A DNA stretch of 64,000 bases, from NCBI GenBank assembly GCA_009760855.2, contig WPIO01000090.1:186001-250000 (forward strand), in the 5' to 3' direction. Made by a program: the position numbers and the translations under genes. The DNA is from Cristatella mucedo. Lineage: Eukaryota; Bryozoa; Phylactolaemata; Cristatellidae. This document shows, piece after piece, positions 26,601 through 41,800 of this stretch. The notes beneath the pieces are model-generated. The model did not search any database. It saw only the letters and a program-made list of their open reading frames with translations, and was not told where the DNA came from. Each line of letters opens with the position of its first letter. Position 1 is the first letter of the stretch.

Positions 26601-29600
26601 CACCCTTTTGACCGAGGAGGAAGAAGCACGGTGCTTTCGGCTCGAGCAGGAGAGGCCCGGCATAAGTCATAAGGTATCACCATCAGTCAGGGCCACAGAC
26701 CGACCCCAGGTGCGCTTAACAGCAAACGACTTGGAACACTCGGAACACAACCAAACTCAACAACGTTTAATTATCAACTCAAGTCCAGCAGACTTTAATG
26801 CTAACTGTAGCCTCTTTGTCGTCTGCGCCTCAGGAACGCTGCGCTCTGATTGGCTAGCGTCGTCGCTAGCGCCTAGTAGGAGGAACGATGAGTTCCGATT
26901 GGCTAGTCAAGATTGGAAGGACCCCCAAGCCTAGTTCTGCCAGACAGCATCTAGTCGTGGCAATGCGATAAGGCTGGGGTATGCATTCTCTCACCACGAT
27001 CTCAACATTCCTCCTTCCTTACTCTTAGCCAATATACATTTGAGTAGTAATTATTTTTTTAAATAATGCATAATATGCAATTGCCTACTGCAGTGTAGCC
27101 CTACCCCTAGGTCACTGCCGACCGTCGTAGACAATCATTGCATTTCTCGGGGCCTCGAGAGTTTGTCGGCACGACCTTTTTCATGTCGTGGCTAGGCGCT
27201 CCTTTGCGTGTTTGCAAATACACACGGTTCCTTTGTCTGTCTTCCAGCGGCCGTCGTGTCGTCATTAGCATCTCAGCTAACGTTACTGGTTTCACCAGTG
27301 CTGGCCCCACCACCTCTGCCTGCCCTTTAGACGTTACCACTTGCGCCGCTGGCACTTCCGGCGCCTCTTCGGACGTCACAGCCTCCTGCCTCTCCGATTC
27401 TGTAGCCTCCGGTTAAGCCACTGCTGCCGGCCCAGCCTCTTTCTCTGGCCAAGCCGACTCTGGCTCAGCCGTCTCTTGACTCCTCTACCTCTGCCTGCCC
27501 TTCACTCACGCTCACAACACCTAGGCCACAGTTTATGAACATCCGGTTTTAATCACGGTAATTCAGGAACTGCTAATTAACTCATGTGGCTGCCATGTTC
27601 CCCACCAATTAGCATGTCAGTGTTCCAATATATCCGCGGTATTAGAAAGATGTATGAATATAACATTTTGTCATTGCAAGTTGAAGACTTCATCTCACAC
27701 TTAACAAAGGGAATGTGAGATATATAGCTGAATCAGAAGGGCAGTTGAGGTAGTAAGTGGCACGGAAGTAGCATCTCAGGCTTTCTGGAAAGGGTGTGCC
27801 ATAGTCGGCAGCAGGAGAGCAGAAGTTAGTTCCACAGTCTAGGACCTGCAGAGCAAGAGTTTTTGCCAGTGGGCTTTAAGGATAGGAATGGAACTGCTAA
27901 TGTATAGTCTATACTGACGGCACGGGAGGCAGAAACTGGTGCAGCAGTTCAGCAAGGTATGAAATAGCTATGCCGTAGCGGGCCTTGTGGGTTAGCACAA
28001 GAACTTTACACTGTATCCTTTGATCAACATGCCGTCATCCAAGCTCTTTCAGCAAAGACACTTAGTCAAAGCTCGGGGATTTGGAAGCAAGCCTTGCAGT
28101 CACATTCATCACCAGCTTCAGTAGCCCAGTGACTTTTTTTTCTGTAGTTCAGCCAAAAGGAATTACAATAATCTAGCCGAGACAGAACCAACGAGCTAGT
28201 TAACAGCTGGCAGAGGCGACACCTGAATTCCAAGCACGAGTTGATGGTCACACAACAGCATCACCTATTAGATTAGCAGTCTTCTAGTCCAGCCACAAGC
28301 TTGGGCTGGGCCATGAATGGATGTTCCGTGAAATCGTCGTTTAGTTTAAGGAAATTTGCCGACATCCAAGACCGAATGTCTGCAAGGCAAACACTCAGTT
28401 TATTAGTCGATGCAGCAGATTCCGACGGTCGTATGACAAATACAGTTCGGTATTTTCAGCATCAGTGATAGCCTTTTTCATGAATCACTCCCCATCCCCA
28501 GGTTCAGTATAAATGGAAAACAGTAAAGGACCGAGGACAGACCCTGGTGGGACTCCAAGTGGCTGGTTTGATGGATGAGACCCGACCCCACAAGACACTC
28601 TATTGAAAGCGATAGGACAAGTACGATTTGAACCATATTTTTGAGTCATGGGGGGCTTGCTCCCTCCAAAGCCAGAGGCCATACTAAGTCATCCTTTTCA
28701 GCATACGACCTTTTCTTACAAAGACGATTAATGGGTATTATGTAGATATCGTATGTGATTATTATTATTATTAAATCCCTAACCCCACGTCTGTCCTGAA
28801 CCTGGTGCCTTTTTTATTTTCATTATTATTAACTCCATTGCCCCTGGTCTGAGCTTCAGCAGGGTGCTCGTCATTACCGACCGAGATGGTGGGCTCGTGC
28901 TCTGCCCCATATGTAAAGCGACTGAAGGATGAAGATTCAAGTTCTCTGAGGGTGCTATGCAAATGAAGTTTAAAAAAAAATATATACATTTGTATGCTGA
29001 CCTTGTGCATGTCACCCCTAACCATGTTATTTTTGTTGTTTATTGAGCATGCCATCACTAACCATTCGATTGTGCTTCCTTTGCAGCAGATATAAAATGC
29101 CTAGAAAGAGATTTGAGTTCTCTGAGGGCACTATTTCAAAGACATTATTATTATATTACTTATAAACAGTCTGCCTAATACCATGGTTACTGGAAATTGG
29201 GGTTTTGCAGATATGTAATTCGAATTTGGTCGGGATGCCACTCATAGCAGCTCTTATCTTCGGAAGGAAGGGCTGTGTGCTGGAAGCCATGCAACCGTTG
29301 GTGACAAATGCTTTGCTTCGGTGCTTTGGTCGGTCAAAATTGATGTTAGTTTGACTCCTATTCCGAGTGGAGGTAGTGTGTTCATCAACTTTTGAGAAGG
29401 CTAACCGGTTGCCTCTATTTTTCTAGCTGTCACTACTCTCATAATACAGTTGGGAGCTTGGCGATTTCATTTATTTGGCCCACCGGTTCTGCTTTGTTTT
29501 TGTGATTTGTTGTGTCTCCTCTCGGGCTGCAACCACAGACTGGCCGCCCAGCGTATTAGACGTTGTGCAGGTCGAGTTGACACCAATTACGTGGGATTTA

Positions 29601-32600
29601 CGATCAGCCCGGCTCACCTGACATCATCCTGCTTTATTTGCAGCAGATGTAAAGTACCTAGAAAGAGATTGAGTTCTCTGAGCGTGCTAGATCAAATGAA
29701 TGTTTATTATTATTATTATTATTATTATATCCTGCATTTGCTAGACACAGCAGCACACTCATTCAGCTATTCTAGGGTTGCCAGGGACCACTCGTGGGGG
29801 ACTACCCCCCCCCCACTAAATACTTGACCCATGGTTGTTGTGAAGCCGGCATGCTCTTTGGATGCACATCACTGCAGGCAAAATGGTTGCAGTTTGGCAC
29901 AAAATTTGCACTTTCAATTAACCACATTCATTTTGCACAGTGTGCCGGGATTTGGCTCGAGCAAATGAGTTGAAATATAAAGCCTAGGCTTTGGTATACC
30001 TGTGGTGATCATACTAAATGTAATCTCGATAGCTCAATCGCTAGAGCATTGCAATCCCTGGATTGCACGCCAAACAGCACCCAGTGCCACAACCGACCGC
30101 CTTTGTTGGTTTATGTATGTTTGTTTGCATGTCTCGGTATAACTCCGGAAAGTCTAAGTGCACGTGACTCTGGATATATTCTATAGCACATTACATTTAA
30201 AGCCTAAGCATCTTTCGGTATGCATGCGGTCGCCAACAGAATCTATCTCATGCAACAAATCCAAAGCAAGAAGCAGTGAGGAGCACAGTTGACTAAGTAG
30301 GTAGCATGAAACTTTCTACAAAAAAAAACGGTTTGAAAGGTTGTGCCTGAGTTGGCCTCTGGAGAGATGTCGCTGCATCACAGTTTTGGAAGTGAGTTCC
30401 ACGTTCTAGGGTCTGCAAAGGAAAGTCCTCTGTTGCCAGCGGTCTTCAAGTTAAAGACACAGAGCAGTTAATTTATTGTCCATTGAGGACCTGGAAGCAT
30501 AAGGAGACTGACATTATTGCAGTATTTGAGCTACGCATGAAGGATCGGAGAGCCATTGTGTGTCTTGTGAGTCAGAATAAGAATTTCTTTATGCATTCAT
30601 GGGTCAATCGTGAGCCATCGCAGCTCCTTCAGCAAAGGAGCGGCCTTGCTGGAAATCTTGTATTTGTTGCCCGACCTTGCAGCCGTATTCACCACCACCC
30701 ATAGGAGCTAAACCACTTTATTGTCCTGTGGTGGCATGCACATGACTGGTGTGCGCAACCACGCATGTACTTTCCCCTGTCAAGCCTCGTGCTGCCACTC
30801 GTGCTATCAGCCTTACTGTGCAATCAAAAAAGGGCACTTTTGATTCGCTCTTTCACTCTTCAGAGCGTTCTGTCGAACAATGGCGGTGCCGTTGCATTAT
30901 ACAAAAGAAGTGGCACTCAGGGCACTGGTCTAATAGACGTCGTGCTCTATGCTACCAGCACGGAATCAGCAGACAATATTGGAAAGCTTTTGATTCCTCG
31001 CCTCCTTTTGAGCGAGCGATCGGAGGTACTGGTTGAAGACACGAAGTGAGTATCCTGTAAGCTCCTGGCCACGTATGCGACACAAACGTCTTCGGTTAAG
31101 AGTCCACCGAGACTCCGCCAAACTGTTCTCCCATCATCGTGCTGTCCCACCATTGATTAGGACTGTACAAGCTTTTTCATGCACCCCACGGTGCTGTGCC
31201 TGACCGTCGTTGGCCCAAAAGCTCCTAGTGTTAGTGACTGCCAATGGCTGCAGCCAGCATGTGTTCTTGGGCGTCGACTGTACCATTGGCTGGTTACGCC
31301 AGGTTATACGGTGGCAATGGGACGCTCAGCCGCTGTTTCTGCAACACTACAAGTGAGCCGTCCTGCTTCACGTTGTCCATGCACCCGACGCCCGGTGGGG
31401 ACAACTTCTGCATCCGTAAGGATCAGCCGTTGTCACTCAAGTTCTGTCTCAACCGGACGGTGGCCGACGACCCCACCGGGATAAAAGAAGGACTGGCAAC
31501 GGCCATTGGTAGCAACTGCTCCTGTGTGTTCGGCTCCTACCATCTGAGCGGTATGTGTGAGCACCTATGCAAACTTGTCGATCTTTCCTGCCCAACCTAT
31601 TCGAACTATGCCTGAGAACTCGTATTTGCACTCGATCGCCAGGGTATCGGTAAGGCAGCGTAAAATGACTTCCGGACCCAGAAAGTTACTGTTCTGGTAT
31701 AAAAACTGTTACTGTAACGTGCGTTTATTCATTCGCAGTATATACAGTAAGACTTCGACTAAGCTATTGACTCGCAAACGGCTGGCGTTATCGCGCTCGA
31801 GACGTCAGGTCAACTTGAGAAAAGCTTATCCTCATTCGTGATGTGACCCACATGTGCTCTGAGCATTACAGCCACTTCAACCCAGAGATGTTCATATCGG
31901 TACAGAGATTGACTGGGTCACTTCGTTAATGTAACAGCCCTAAGCCAAATTCGAGTGTTGCAAAACAATTTAAAAAATATAATATAATGTCATTCATTTA
32001 TATAGCACCCCGAGAGAACTTAATCGCTCTTCAGACGCTTCCCGCGCGTGCCTCGGGGGGGGGGGGGCTCGAGCCCACGACCTCAGCCAGACCCTGGTCT
32101 GGGCGAGCACTTTTTACACTGGACCAAACCAGCTCGGCTAATTGAAAATTGTCTTCACGAATCCTGGCTGCACTCGGCACTGCAACCTTGTGCATTTATT
32201 CCAAAAGGAAGTCTTGCATCATGATGCCCGGTATCTGCTGCAGAAGCACTCCAGACCGTGACCCCTTTGCAGCCAAATTTTACAGTCTTCAGAAGGCAAT
32301 TATCTGCGAAGCCTTCATTGTTGCAGTCATGCTGGTAGTGCATACATTTGCAACTGCCATTAGTGGTGAATTTACTCATGTTACTATCCATTGGACTTCT
32401 CAAGCTTTGGACTTACGGTATTTATCAACGTTTACCCTTGAGCAGTATATAGATTTCAAGGTTCGGTTATTAACTTGTGGGTCTCTTCATTCTTACTGAT
32501 CAGGGTTTCGTATCGTACCACCCGTTCTTCTGACTGAAACCGTTTAGGTGTGTTTCTGTCCAACTTGAAATCCTTCCTTTGAAAACCCTTCTTTTCTGAT

Positions 32601-33924
32601 GTTCCTAAAGTCTGTAAATCACTCCTCTCCCCCCTCGATGGACGTCACGACATGCTTTAACTTGACAACGTTTAGAAAGATGGTAAATCCCCTCCTGCTC
32701 CTCAAATCATTCTCATTTTGCTCATATCTAGCCATAGGCCACATATCTTTCCCGACGATGATTGAACTCAATTAAGTTATATAAAAAGGGTACATGTTGG
32801 CTGATCACCACGGTTTTGACATCTTTTATGTTGGCCCAAGGTTTCTGTAACTGTTTTCTGCGGTCCTGCAGCTCTTTTCCATCAGCAAATGTACTTGGAA
32901 TGGTTCTTGCCACAACCGTATTTTTGGCGTTTTGTATACTCACTGTGTACTGCCTGAACCTTCTTGAAAAATTGCTACTTTCGAGAGGGGTGACACTTGA
33001 CGAACCTTATGCATCTCATTTGCAGTGTTCGATCAAAAAATTTCTTTAAAAAATCACAATTTTTCCAAACTCGCTTGAAATACCAAATGTCATTTCCCAT
33101 AATTTGCTACAACCATCGCTTCTTTATTTCAGCCATACTATATTCTGGTATTGTTTGATGGTCGGCTGCTTCAGCCGTGTAATTTATATGTAGTTGCTGC
33201 TAAAGAGCCTTGACCCAGGTTTATACGATATCTGTTGTTGGTTCTTAGTGGATTCTAATTTGTATGCTCTGTTTACTCCATCAGTTTGCCTTATGTTATG
33301 TTTCTACCTAGTTTTCTGCGACGTCCACTCACAAGAGGGGCAAAAAAAAGTTGATTTTGTGCTACCTTTACAAGCGCATGTACTCCGGCAAGCACTGAGA
33401 GTTGTGCATTGCCCTGCGGTCAAGCTTTGTGTACAATTTCACTTTCTTGGCGAATGCCGTCTCATTATCTTATTTCTATCGCTAGTGTTTGTAGTGACCT
33501 ATAAACAATTACTCCTGTGGAATTCATCGATTATTTTGCTACTCTCATGGTAGCCATTTCTTTAAAGCAAGGATGAATGGGTATGCACCTGGCGGCAGCT
33601 ACGGTTTGGTCGTCTGTTCGTGGCTTTCCTTCAGTCTTCTATCGGACTGACGTAAAAGTAGAACCCTGCTTCACTTCGTCGGTCGGTGTGCACTTTCCAT
33701 CATTGTTTGTACTGCCTCCATCATTGGCTATGCATTTAGCTAAGAGGAAGGCAAAACCTAAGCAATACCTGCAATAATCCGACCGTGTAAATGCACCTTT
33801 ATTAGTGCTGTCACTCTGCTTGCAGTTGGTAATAAAGAAAGGGCCGTGAAGCATAAGCACCTTGCCCCGGGGCTAAAACCTTGTGTAAATGTGTTTATTT
33901 ATTTATATTTATATTATTCTTATG

Positions 33925-33965
<41 letters not shown>

Positions 33966-35754
33966 ATGATATATAAAATCACTGAGAAGTCAATGTGGTT
34001 TGTATGTGTTGAATATGCTTAAACCTTAGGCTTGCAAGTATGCCGTGCTTAGGCATAGGGAAGAGCATGCATGGGCTGCTAAGTGTATGCCCCTGGGTCT
34101 TAGCTCTGTGGTAATGTTCTCTCTCTTTACGATCCAGGTCTAGAGTTCGAGTCCTACAGAGGGCGGTCCATTACTGCTCGGTGTAAGCAGTGGTGATACC
34201 CTTCGAGACTCGTCAGCCGCTATATAGATGAGGCTGTTAAATCAGCTAATCATTGTTTTTTGTTGGCTGGATCCTGTCGTGAGGTAGCTTTCCCTAATAA
34301 GATTTTTGCTTTGGCTGGCGATGGCGCCGATGATTTCTGCCATGTGTGTGTGCTGAAGCAGAGGGATATACTCGAATGCCTGCTTGGTTCATTCGTAAAT
34401 GTGCCCTTACAGATGTCGAATCCTTTGGAGATGTTGCGATAAGTCTTGCAATCTGTCCCACGCTCTGTCCTGAACACATACATGCATATTTGCATTCTAG
34501 GCATTCTCGGTGAGCCGCGATGGCACGCTAGGTAAGGCGGTTGCTTTTCACGACCTCGGGACCGAGGTCGTGTGTTCGATTCCTGCGGTGGGTGATCCTT
34601 TATTGCCTCTGCATGCAGTGGTGATAGCCGTATAGGCTCTTCTGTCGCTATACATGAGGCTTTTAAATCAGCTGGTATTTTTTTAAGCCATGGTTGTTTG
34701 CTGCCATCAGCACATTAGCAAAATTGTATGTGCATCCTTTAGTGCACTTGGCTTCAGCAGACACGTACAGCCGTGTACTACTTGAGCCAATGGCAGACTC
34801 GGTGCAGAGACTGCTGTGCCGCAGTGTGCCAAGGTTCAGAATACGTTTTTACTTAGTCGAGGCTTGTTGTGGTCGACCATGTTATTGGTATTGATCTAAC
34901 GAAAATCTGTAAGGTGCAATCTCCCGGCAGGGTACGTGAGTGTCGTCTGCTGCGTTGTGCAGATTTGTTAGCAAACGTCATCGAAGATTTGTGGTTCAGA
35001 CCCTGAGACACGACACCATGAGCTCCAATGATTTTGCCGAGGACAGTGCTCAGTGTTGGTGAAGATGTCACTTGCAGCTGTCACTTGTTGATGTGTATTG
35101 ATGTGTTGCACTATGTGCTCCCAGTGTATATTGTGGGCTACATGCGAGCGGTGGTTTTTGGTACACCCTGGAGAAAGTGCTTGATTTTCTCTATTAATCT
35201 GGACAAATAAATGAGAAGCCCTACCCAAGGCTGGAGCATGACACGGGTACTGTGTAGAGAGGCATTCAGCCGAGTTCCTTAGCTTACAATCAGTTTGCTT
35301 TCACCAGAGGTGCTATTGTGGAGAAAGAGAGTGAGTGAGGGGAGAGCAACGTGACTGTAAAAAAAAAAAAAAAGTGCCGCTTCCTCTCGTGCCGGCTGTC
35401 AATCTATAGTTGAGTCGATTAATTGTCATTGAAACCTTTACTTCAGACATGAAAACCTGTGGTGCAGGAGTGCAGTTCGATGCCTACGGGACATCACCAG
35501 AGCACTTGACTGCAATTGGTCGCAGCTTCGCAAATGTGCTCAGCCGTGGCATCCTATCCGATAAAGAGAAAGGTCTCATCCGGGCCATCAGCAGCAACTG
35601 CTCGCTCGACTGTGCCACCACCGTTGTATCAATAGGTAAGAACTACCTACTGGTCGGCCTAGTGTATGCATGCCTGTGTGCAGTTTCCTCTTTTTTCTCC
35701 TCACTTTCTCTCTTTATCGACATGTGGAGAGATACACGTTCTCTTCTCTCTCTC

Positions 35755-35846
<92 letters not shown>

Positions 35847-38800
35847 GATGTTTTTAACTTTTATGTCTGTCGTGCTTTTTTTACTTCCTTGTTTCCACTG
35901 CCCATACTGCTTATACTAAGGCTCGTTTGCATTAGTTAAGAGATCTCAAAATCGATGCAGTCGTCGACTTTTCACTTGACTAGTAAAGCTGGTTCAGCTT
36001 CTTCATTGAATGAAGCAAGATCGGCCGCGCGAGCTTCAGCTGGCGTGTACTCGATCACCTTAAATAGGCGCAGTACTAGATCCTTCAAAAATGTCGTCAT
36101 TTTCATATAGTTTGGCCACAGTGGTCCCTAATGCTAGCGCTTTCATAGTTTTCTCTGTGCACCGATAGACAAGTGTGCCAAAAGCTCGGCTTGCTTATCT
36201 CCACCATCGATGCAGTTGCCTTTATCTGACCGAGTAGCAAGCTATCGAGATGTCAGCCATTACAGAGATTGAAATGCACACTCCCTGTGCTTCCTTTTAT
36301 CCGGTGGGCTGCTATATCCAATGTTGCTGCTCCTGTTTCTTTGCCTAGGGAGAGAGTGAAGGTGCTTGCACTTCACGACCCAGATCGTGGGTTTTTGGGT
36401 CCTGCAGTAGGCAATGCTACAATGCCACCTGCACGTGGGGTACGAGTCATTGAGGCTCTTGAGCCGCAATATAAATAAGACGTCGGTTTAATCAGCTGAA
36501 CTTTTTGAAATAAGGAGTTTTTTACTCTGAACAGGCATGCTGTAGCCACTGGCAGTTGCCATGCAACCTTAGCAGTTTACCCCCAGTTTAGGGTAAGCAA
36601 GCAGCCGTGCCGTGCCAAAAACAGAAATTCTGAGTTCCCCAAGCATGATTTTCTGAGCCAAGTCCACAAGCAGCACCAATAAGATGCACATATGGACTTT
36701 ATCTTTCGCTGCCATCAGGCCATTGAAATCAGATGCCTGTATCCACAACCAGTCGTCAGTAGCCATGATTTTGAAGCTTAGTGCTGCACTGGCTAGTTAA
36801 GGATCTTGCCAGTTCTGTATTTTTCTCAAGGCCTGCGGTTCTCTCCTCGAAGGACCATTAAGACAAGTGATTATGGTTGTCCGAAGCCTCTTACAGGCTA
36901 GGCCAGAGTTTTATGCGCCGAGGAATTTGGCTGCCTGCTCTCCTTGGTACAGTCCACGCCGGCTTTCCATATGTAAATTGCAAAATGATGCAACTCCTCA
37001 CAGCTGCTCGCGAATGTAAATTGAAAGCTCTTGTCCTTGCCCACAAAGCATGCCATAGCCTAGCTCCTTGGTGTTCACCTAGATGAATCACTACAACAGT
37101 TGGCCTTTTCTTTTATTTTACGTGCCCATCCATATCCTCACTGCACAAAAACTCAGCTGTTCCTTTCTTTGGCCTATCAACTGATTTAATCAGATACGTT
37201 GGCTTTGCAGGTCACTGACTGCAAGTCGCACGCTGGCTTCTTTGTTTCCTGAGATTTGCTGCAGGCTGCTTACTGAGAGCCACGTAGGCTTTTAGTGTGC
37301 CATCCATCAAAGGCTCGGCAGCCTTAGGGCCTTCTATTCCGAATTGCATTGCATGTCGAACCACTGATGATGATAATAATAGTATTAATAATAATAATAA
37401 TAGCGGTAGCATGCACAGTGTCAGCATGCATTATATGGTTAGTGGTAACATGCGGTGTCAGTACGAATATGTACACAAAGGAAAAATCACAAGGGCCGAG
37501 CACATGATGTGATAAACAGCTGCAAGTCGTGACGTCAGTCCGCAGTGAGTTGCAGACTTTGGGAGTGCACGAATTAAGATGCCGGTCTCCAAAAGATTTC
37601 AGGTTCATTCAAGGCTCGGGTGAGCTATTTAATTGACAAAAGCAAGTAGTACGATGCCTGGTGGAGGGGTGGTTCTGACAGGTAGGCTGGAGCCAGCGAA
37701 TGTATGGACCTAAAAGTGAGTAATAACACCCTTTAAATCGATACACTGCTTGATTTGGTGCCAGTAAAAGTCGGCAAGAAGTGGCGTAATGTGGCAACTT
37801 TGACCTTCATGACAGACAAGCCTAGTTGCAGAGCCTTGCACTAACTATAAGCGCCTGATTGCTTAGGCCGGTAGACTTGCCAGCAATGATTTACAGAAGT
37901 TGAGATGGGATGTCACAAATTCGTGGACCAATTTAGACGATATCCCTGTCTAAGCAGGCCCAAATATTTGCGATGTTTTGTAGCTGAAAGTAGGCGGACT
38001 TGGCAGTGGAGCTGATGTGGTCATTTAGTGAAAGATCACTATTGAACAGGACAGTTAGATTCAGTGCAGTCTAGAGGAGATATACTGGCAGAGTCAATTT
38101 TGAGTGTTAAGCTTTCCAGTTTCTAACTCGTGCTAGGTTTGTACCTAACTAAGAAGTTGGTTTTATGTTCATTCAGTTTGATAAAGTTTGCTACCATGCA
38201 ATTGCTGATGGCAGCAATACATGCAGCAAGAGAGCTAATGATAATAATACAATTAATTTGTATAGTGCCCCAAGAGAACTTAATCTCTATTCAGGTGCTT
38301 CACATATGCCTCCGGGCTCGAGCCCACGACCTCAGCCAGAACGTAGTCGGGGGCGAGCACCTTAACCGCTGGACCAAACTAGCTCGGCTGAAAGAGTTCG
38401 ACATGCTTGACGGCTGGGATGGATCAAAGTATAGGTTTAGCTGTGTGTCATCTGCATAAAAGTGAAAGCCTAGATTGTACTTAATGACTTCATAGGCAAT
38501 AGGGAGGGGATACATTGTAAAAAGAAGTAGACCGAGGTTCTAGCACTGGGATAGCCCCTCCCCATACTTTAGTGGTTCCTCTGATTATTGCACTTTGAAA
38601 TCAATCCTCTGGAGTCTCCAACTGAGATATGACCTGAAGCAGTGTAGTGCAGTACCAGTGCTGCCCATGTGAGATGAGAGGTGCTCGAGAAATACTTGAT
38701 CAGTAGTTTTAAATGCTGCCAAGAAAAACAAGTAAAAGAAGCAGAAGGACTTTGTTTAAATCTGTATTCCGTATGTCGTTTTTACGCCGTAAGCAATGCT

Positions 38801-41800
38801 GATTCTGTCGATGAATTAGCTCTAAAACTAGACTGGAACTTGCTTGGTTTGAAGTTTCAATATAAGAGTTCGGCCGGTCTGCCACAACTTGTTCTAGTGT
38901 CTTTGATGGGAACTGCAGTAGGAATACTGGCCGGTATATAAGCTCTCTTGCTCTTGTATTGTTTTCTTAATTAGTGGCATAACAACAGCCTTTTTGAAAG
39001 GTGAAGGGGAAAGTCCCAAGGCTAAGGATATTTGTTATGTTCGTTATTCATAGCAGTAGCAGATCTAGGCATCAAGAGTAGGTCATTGGGAATCGATTCT
39101 AGAAAACTAATCATCGTAGTCGACTGGGAGATTAATTTCAGATGTCACCCGTGGCAGGCTTGAATGTAGATATTGAGGTGATGCAAGGAATTGAGGGAGA
39201 GTAGTCATGTGGGGGTGGTTTGAATGTAGAGAAGTACAGTGAGGACGCGGTTACATTAGGGATGGATTCTCTGATCTTGTCTATTTCTTGCTGACAAAGA
39301 TGCTATACAAGCAATCTGCTTGATCTCCACAAGGATCACTGGGTAAGGAACCAACTAGGGTGTGATCAAGGAGATGGTTGATTCTAGACGTTAGCGTTTT
39401 TGGATTGTGCATTTTATGGTTCGACTATGTCAATACAATAGCTAGACTTGGCCATTGCTAGTGAACATTGGTGTCATCTAAAGTAGCCCCTGTATGCCAG
39501 TTGACAGACAGTCTGACCCGATCTTTTCTAGCTTTCTCATGCAGGCCCTAAGTAGACCTAGCTAGTTTAATGTCTTCGGTAAACTATAGGCCATCTGGGT
39601 GGGCATACAATTTTCTTAGAGGTGCAAACTCGTCAGGAACATCGGCTCAATCGTGATGTAGCATTCTACCTGTGAGAACAGGTCAGAAGGAGTATTGAGC
39701 AACGGAATCAAGGGAGATATTTTGTGTGCCGACAGCATCAGTGTCAGAGTGATTCACATATGATTCTTGGTGCAGATGGGGGGCACAAACTGCAGGGTGA
39801 AAAGGTCAGGCTGTGTTCGGCTGCACAGAATTCAAGATAACAGGAAACAGCACCTACAATCGTTAGGGAATATTTGTTCACGTGTTACCTTTGCTGTAAG
39901 TGGGGTCATGCACATGAGCCACTAGATAAAGTTAGTCAGTGCACGAAATTCGGCACAATGCATCGGTTGACTCGTCAAAATGAATGTTGAAAATCAGCCA
40001 CAGCTATGAAGGGACGATTTCTTGCACACAGAATCATCTCTGAGATACGCTCAGAAAAATCTGAAATAAGGACTTGGTACCTTTGGGGCGATAGATTACT
40101 GCCACCATATTAATTTGCTTTCTGGTGGACTCGGAGCAAGAGATTTAAATACTGTTTTGAGGGGACTGCAGGCACTTTGTAATTAGGGATGGCATGCGAC
40201 ATTGAAGACTCCTTTACAGTTTTGATTGATCCAAATGTATGAAAGAAAAATAAGCCTGAGGGCATAGGTTATGGTTGAGCAGTTAGTCGATTTCAGCGAG
40301 GTCTCGGTCAAGCAAGCTGGTCGAGGGCAATACCCTCAGCCTTTGTTAGATAGATTAAGCTAGCGGATCTCACAAACTGCCCGGTGGTGGATGGGGAGGT
40401 GAGGCACAGGGAAAGATTCCATCGTTTTTATACTAGAGATAAATAAACTGGATAAACTCTTGGGGTTAAGTACACTGCTATAGTACCGAGACAGAATCAA
40501 TCTATCGAGATAGTGCTTTGATCTCTCCCCTCAGTCATCTGCTATGGATAAATAGTGGGTGGAGAGCATTGGGGGAGGGGTGCCGAGACCCCTTTATTTT
40601 GGCTAAGAATAGCTATCTTAGAGCTTCTTCATGCTAAGGCAGCAGCTGAGTTTGAGTCCTGTTTTAGATGGAGCTGCCTGGGGAAGTAGGTTGGTACAGT
40701 TTTGTGGAATAATGTTCTTCGAGCGCAAGTTCAGCCGGTTTGATCGACTGTTCGAATATAGCAGGAGTGGTACTTGAGAGTTCTGGCGATGCAAGGCTCG
40801 ATGTATAGAAGCTGACAGCAGCGCCACTGTGTATTTATGATGTGTGGTCCTTTTGTGCCTGTGCGTGCATGTGTGGGTTGGTGTTCACTGTCTTCCTTCC
40901 TCCCAGCTGTTTCGCACTCTCTCCTTCTCCCTCTATCTGCTAGTTAGTTTTAGTATAGCATTCACCATTGCTTGCTGCCTAATGCATGACCCCTCCTTCC
41001 TTGCATAGCAACGCTTGTGGCACCCTTTAGGCCCCTTCCTCTAGATGCGAGCACGGTGTGGTAGTGCGACCTACCACATCTAGCGAGCAGAGCAGCTAGG
41101 GCAAAGGCATCAGGACCACTGTTCCAGCTGGAGAATGCAAAGTGGTCGGCTGGCATCTTGTCACGTGACATGTGCGAGCACTTCCTGCATTGCCGACAGC
41201 CTCCTGAGCTTGCGCCATGTACGAGTTGCAGCACAAGGGGGCAGCAACAGCGGCGTTGTTGCCGGCATTGTGGTGACCGTCGGGGTGCTGATCGCTGCCG
41301 GCATCGTGACGGTGTACTGCATACGCAAGAGACAGGCCGACAGAGGGTGAGCAGAAGCAGCATCGGTCGCTGATGCAAGCACTCGGCAGCAGCTGCTGCC
41401 GCTGGCTGCACTTTACCTGCAGTCCGTAGCCACCATGCTTACACTCACTGCTCGTTTGACAGCTGCCTGAGCCTACTGGCCACAATGGCACCGCCAGGCT
41501 GGCATCAGTGGCACTGCATCACCCCTAGGTCACAGGCCGGGATAAGATGCTCTGCGCTTCTCGACCCAAGTTGTGGTTTCAAGTCCTGCAGTTGGCATTT
41601 CTTGTTTACTCACTGAAGTATTCATAGGGTGAATAATGGCCGTTCATGCTTTTTTGCCTCTATACAAATGAAGCTGTCCAATCAGCAATCGTTTTTTTTT
41701 TTTTTACTTTATTGCACACCCAGCCGATAGTTAGTACCAACCAAGATTCCGGCACTGGTTTTTTATGTGCAGTGTGTCAATCTCTTGTGCTGTATCGTTA

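Larger units (their letters stand above)
34686..37369 (+). other. Sequence around exon 12 without further genes
   Basis: Outside exon 12, the (CT)n tract and the SINE B at 36.3 kb I recognise nothing. An A14 run lies near 35,360. Confidence 0.45.

Noticed and set aside
30010-30120. Functional tRNA gene
   Set aside because: Only the D-arm-like part is convincing; no B box or paired acceptor stem.
35410-35919. A 169-codon frame running through exon 12 into a Ser-Leu repeat
   Set aside because: Only 35447-35635 is supported as exon; the rest is intron translated through the (CT)n tract past a GTAAGA donor.
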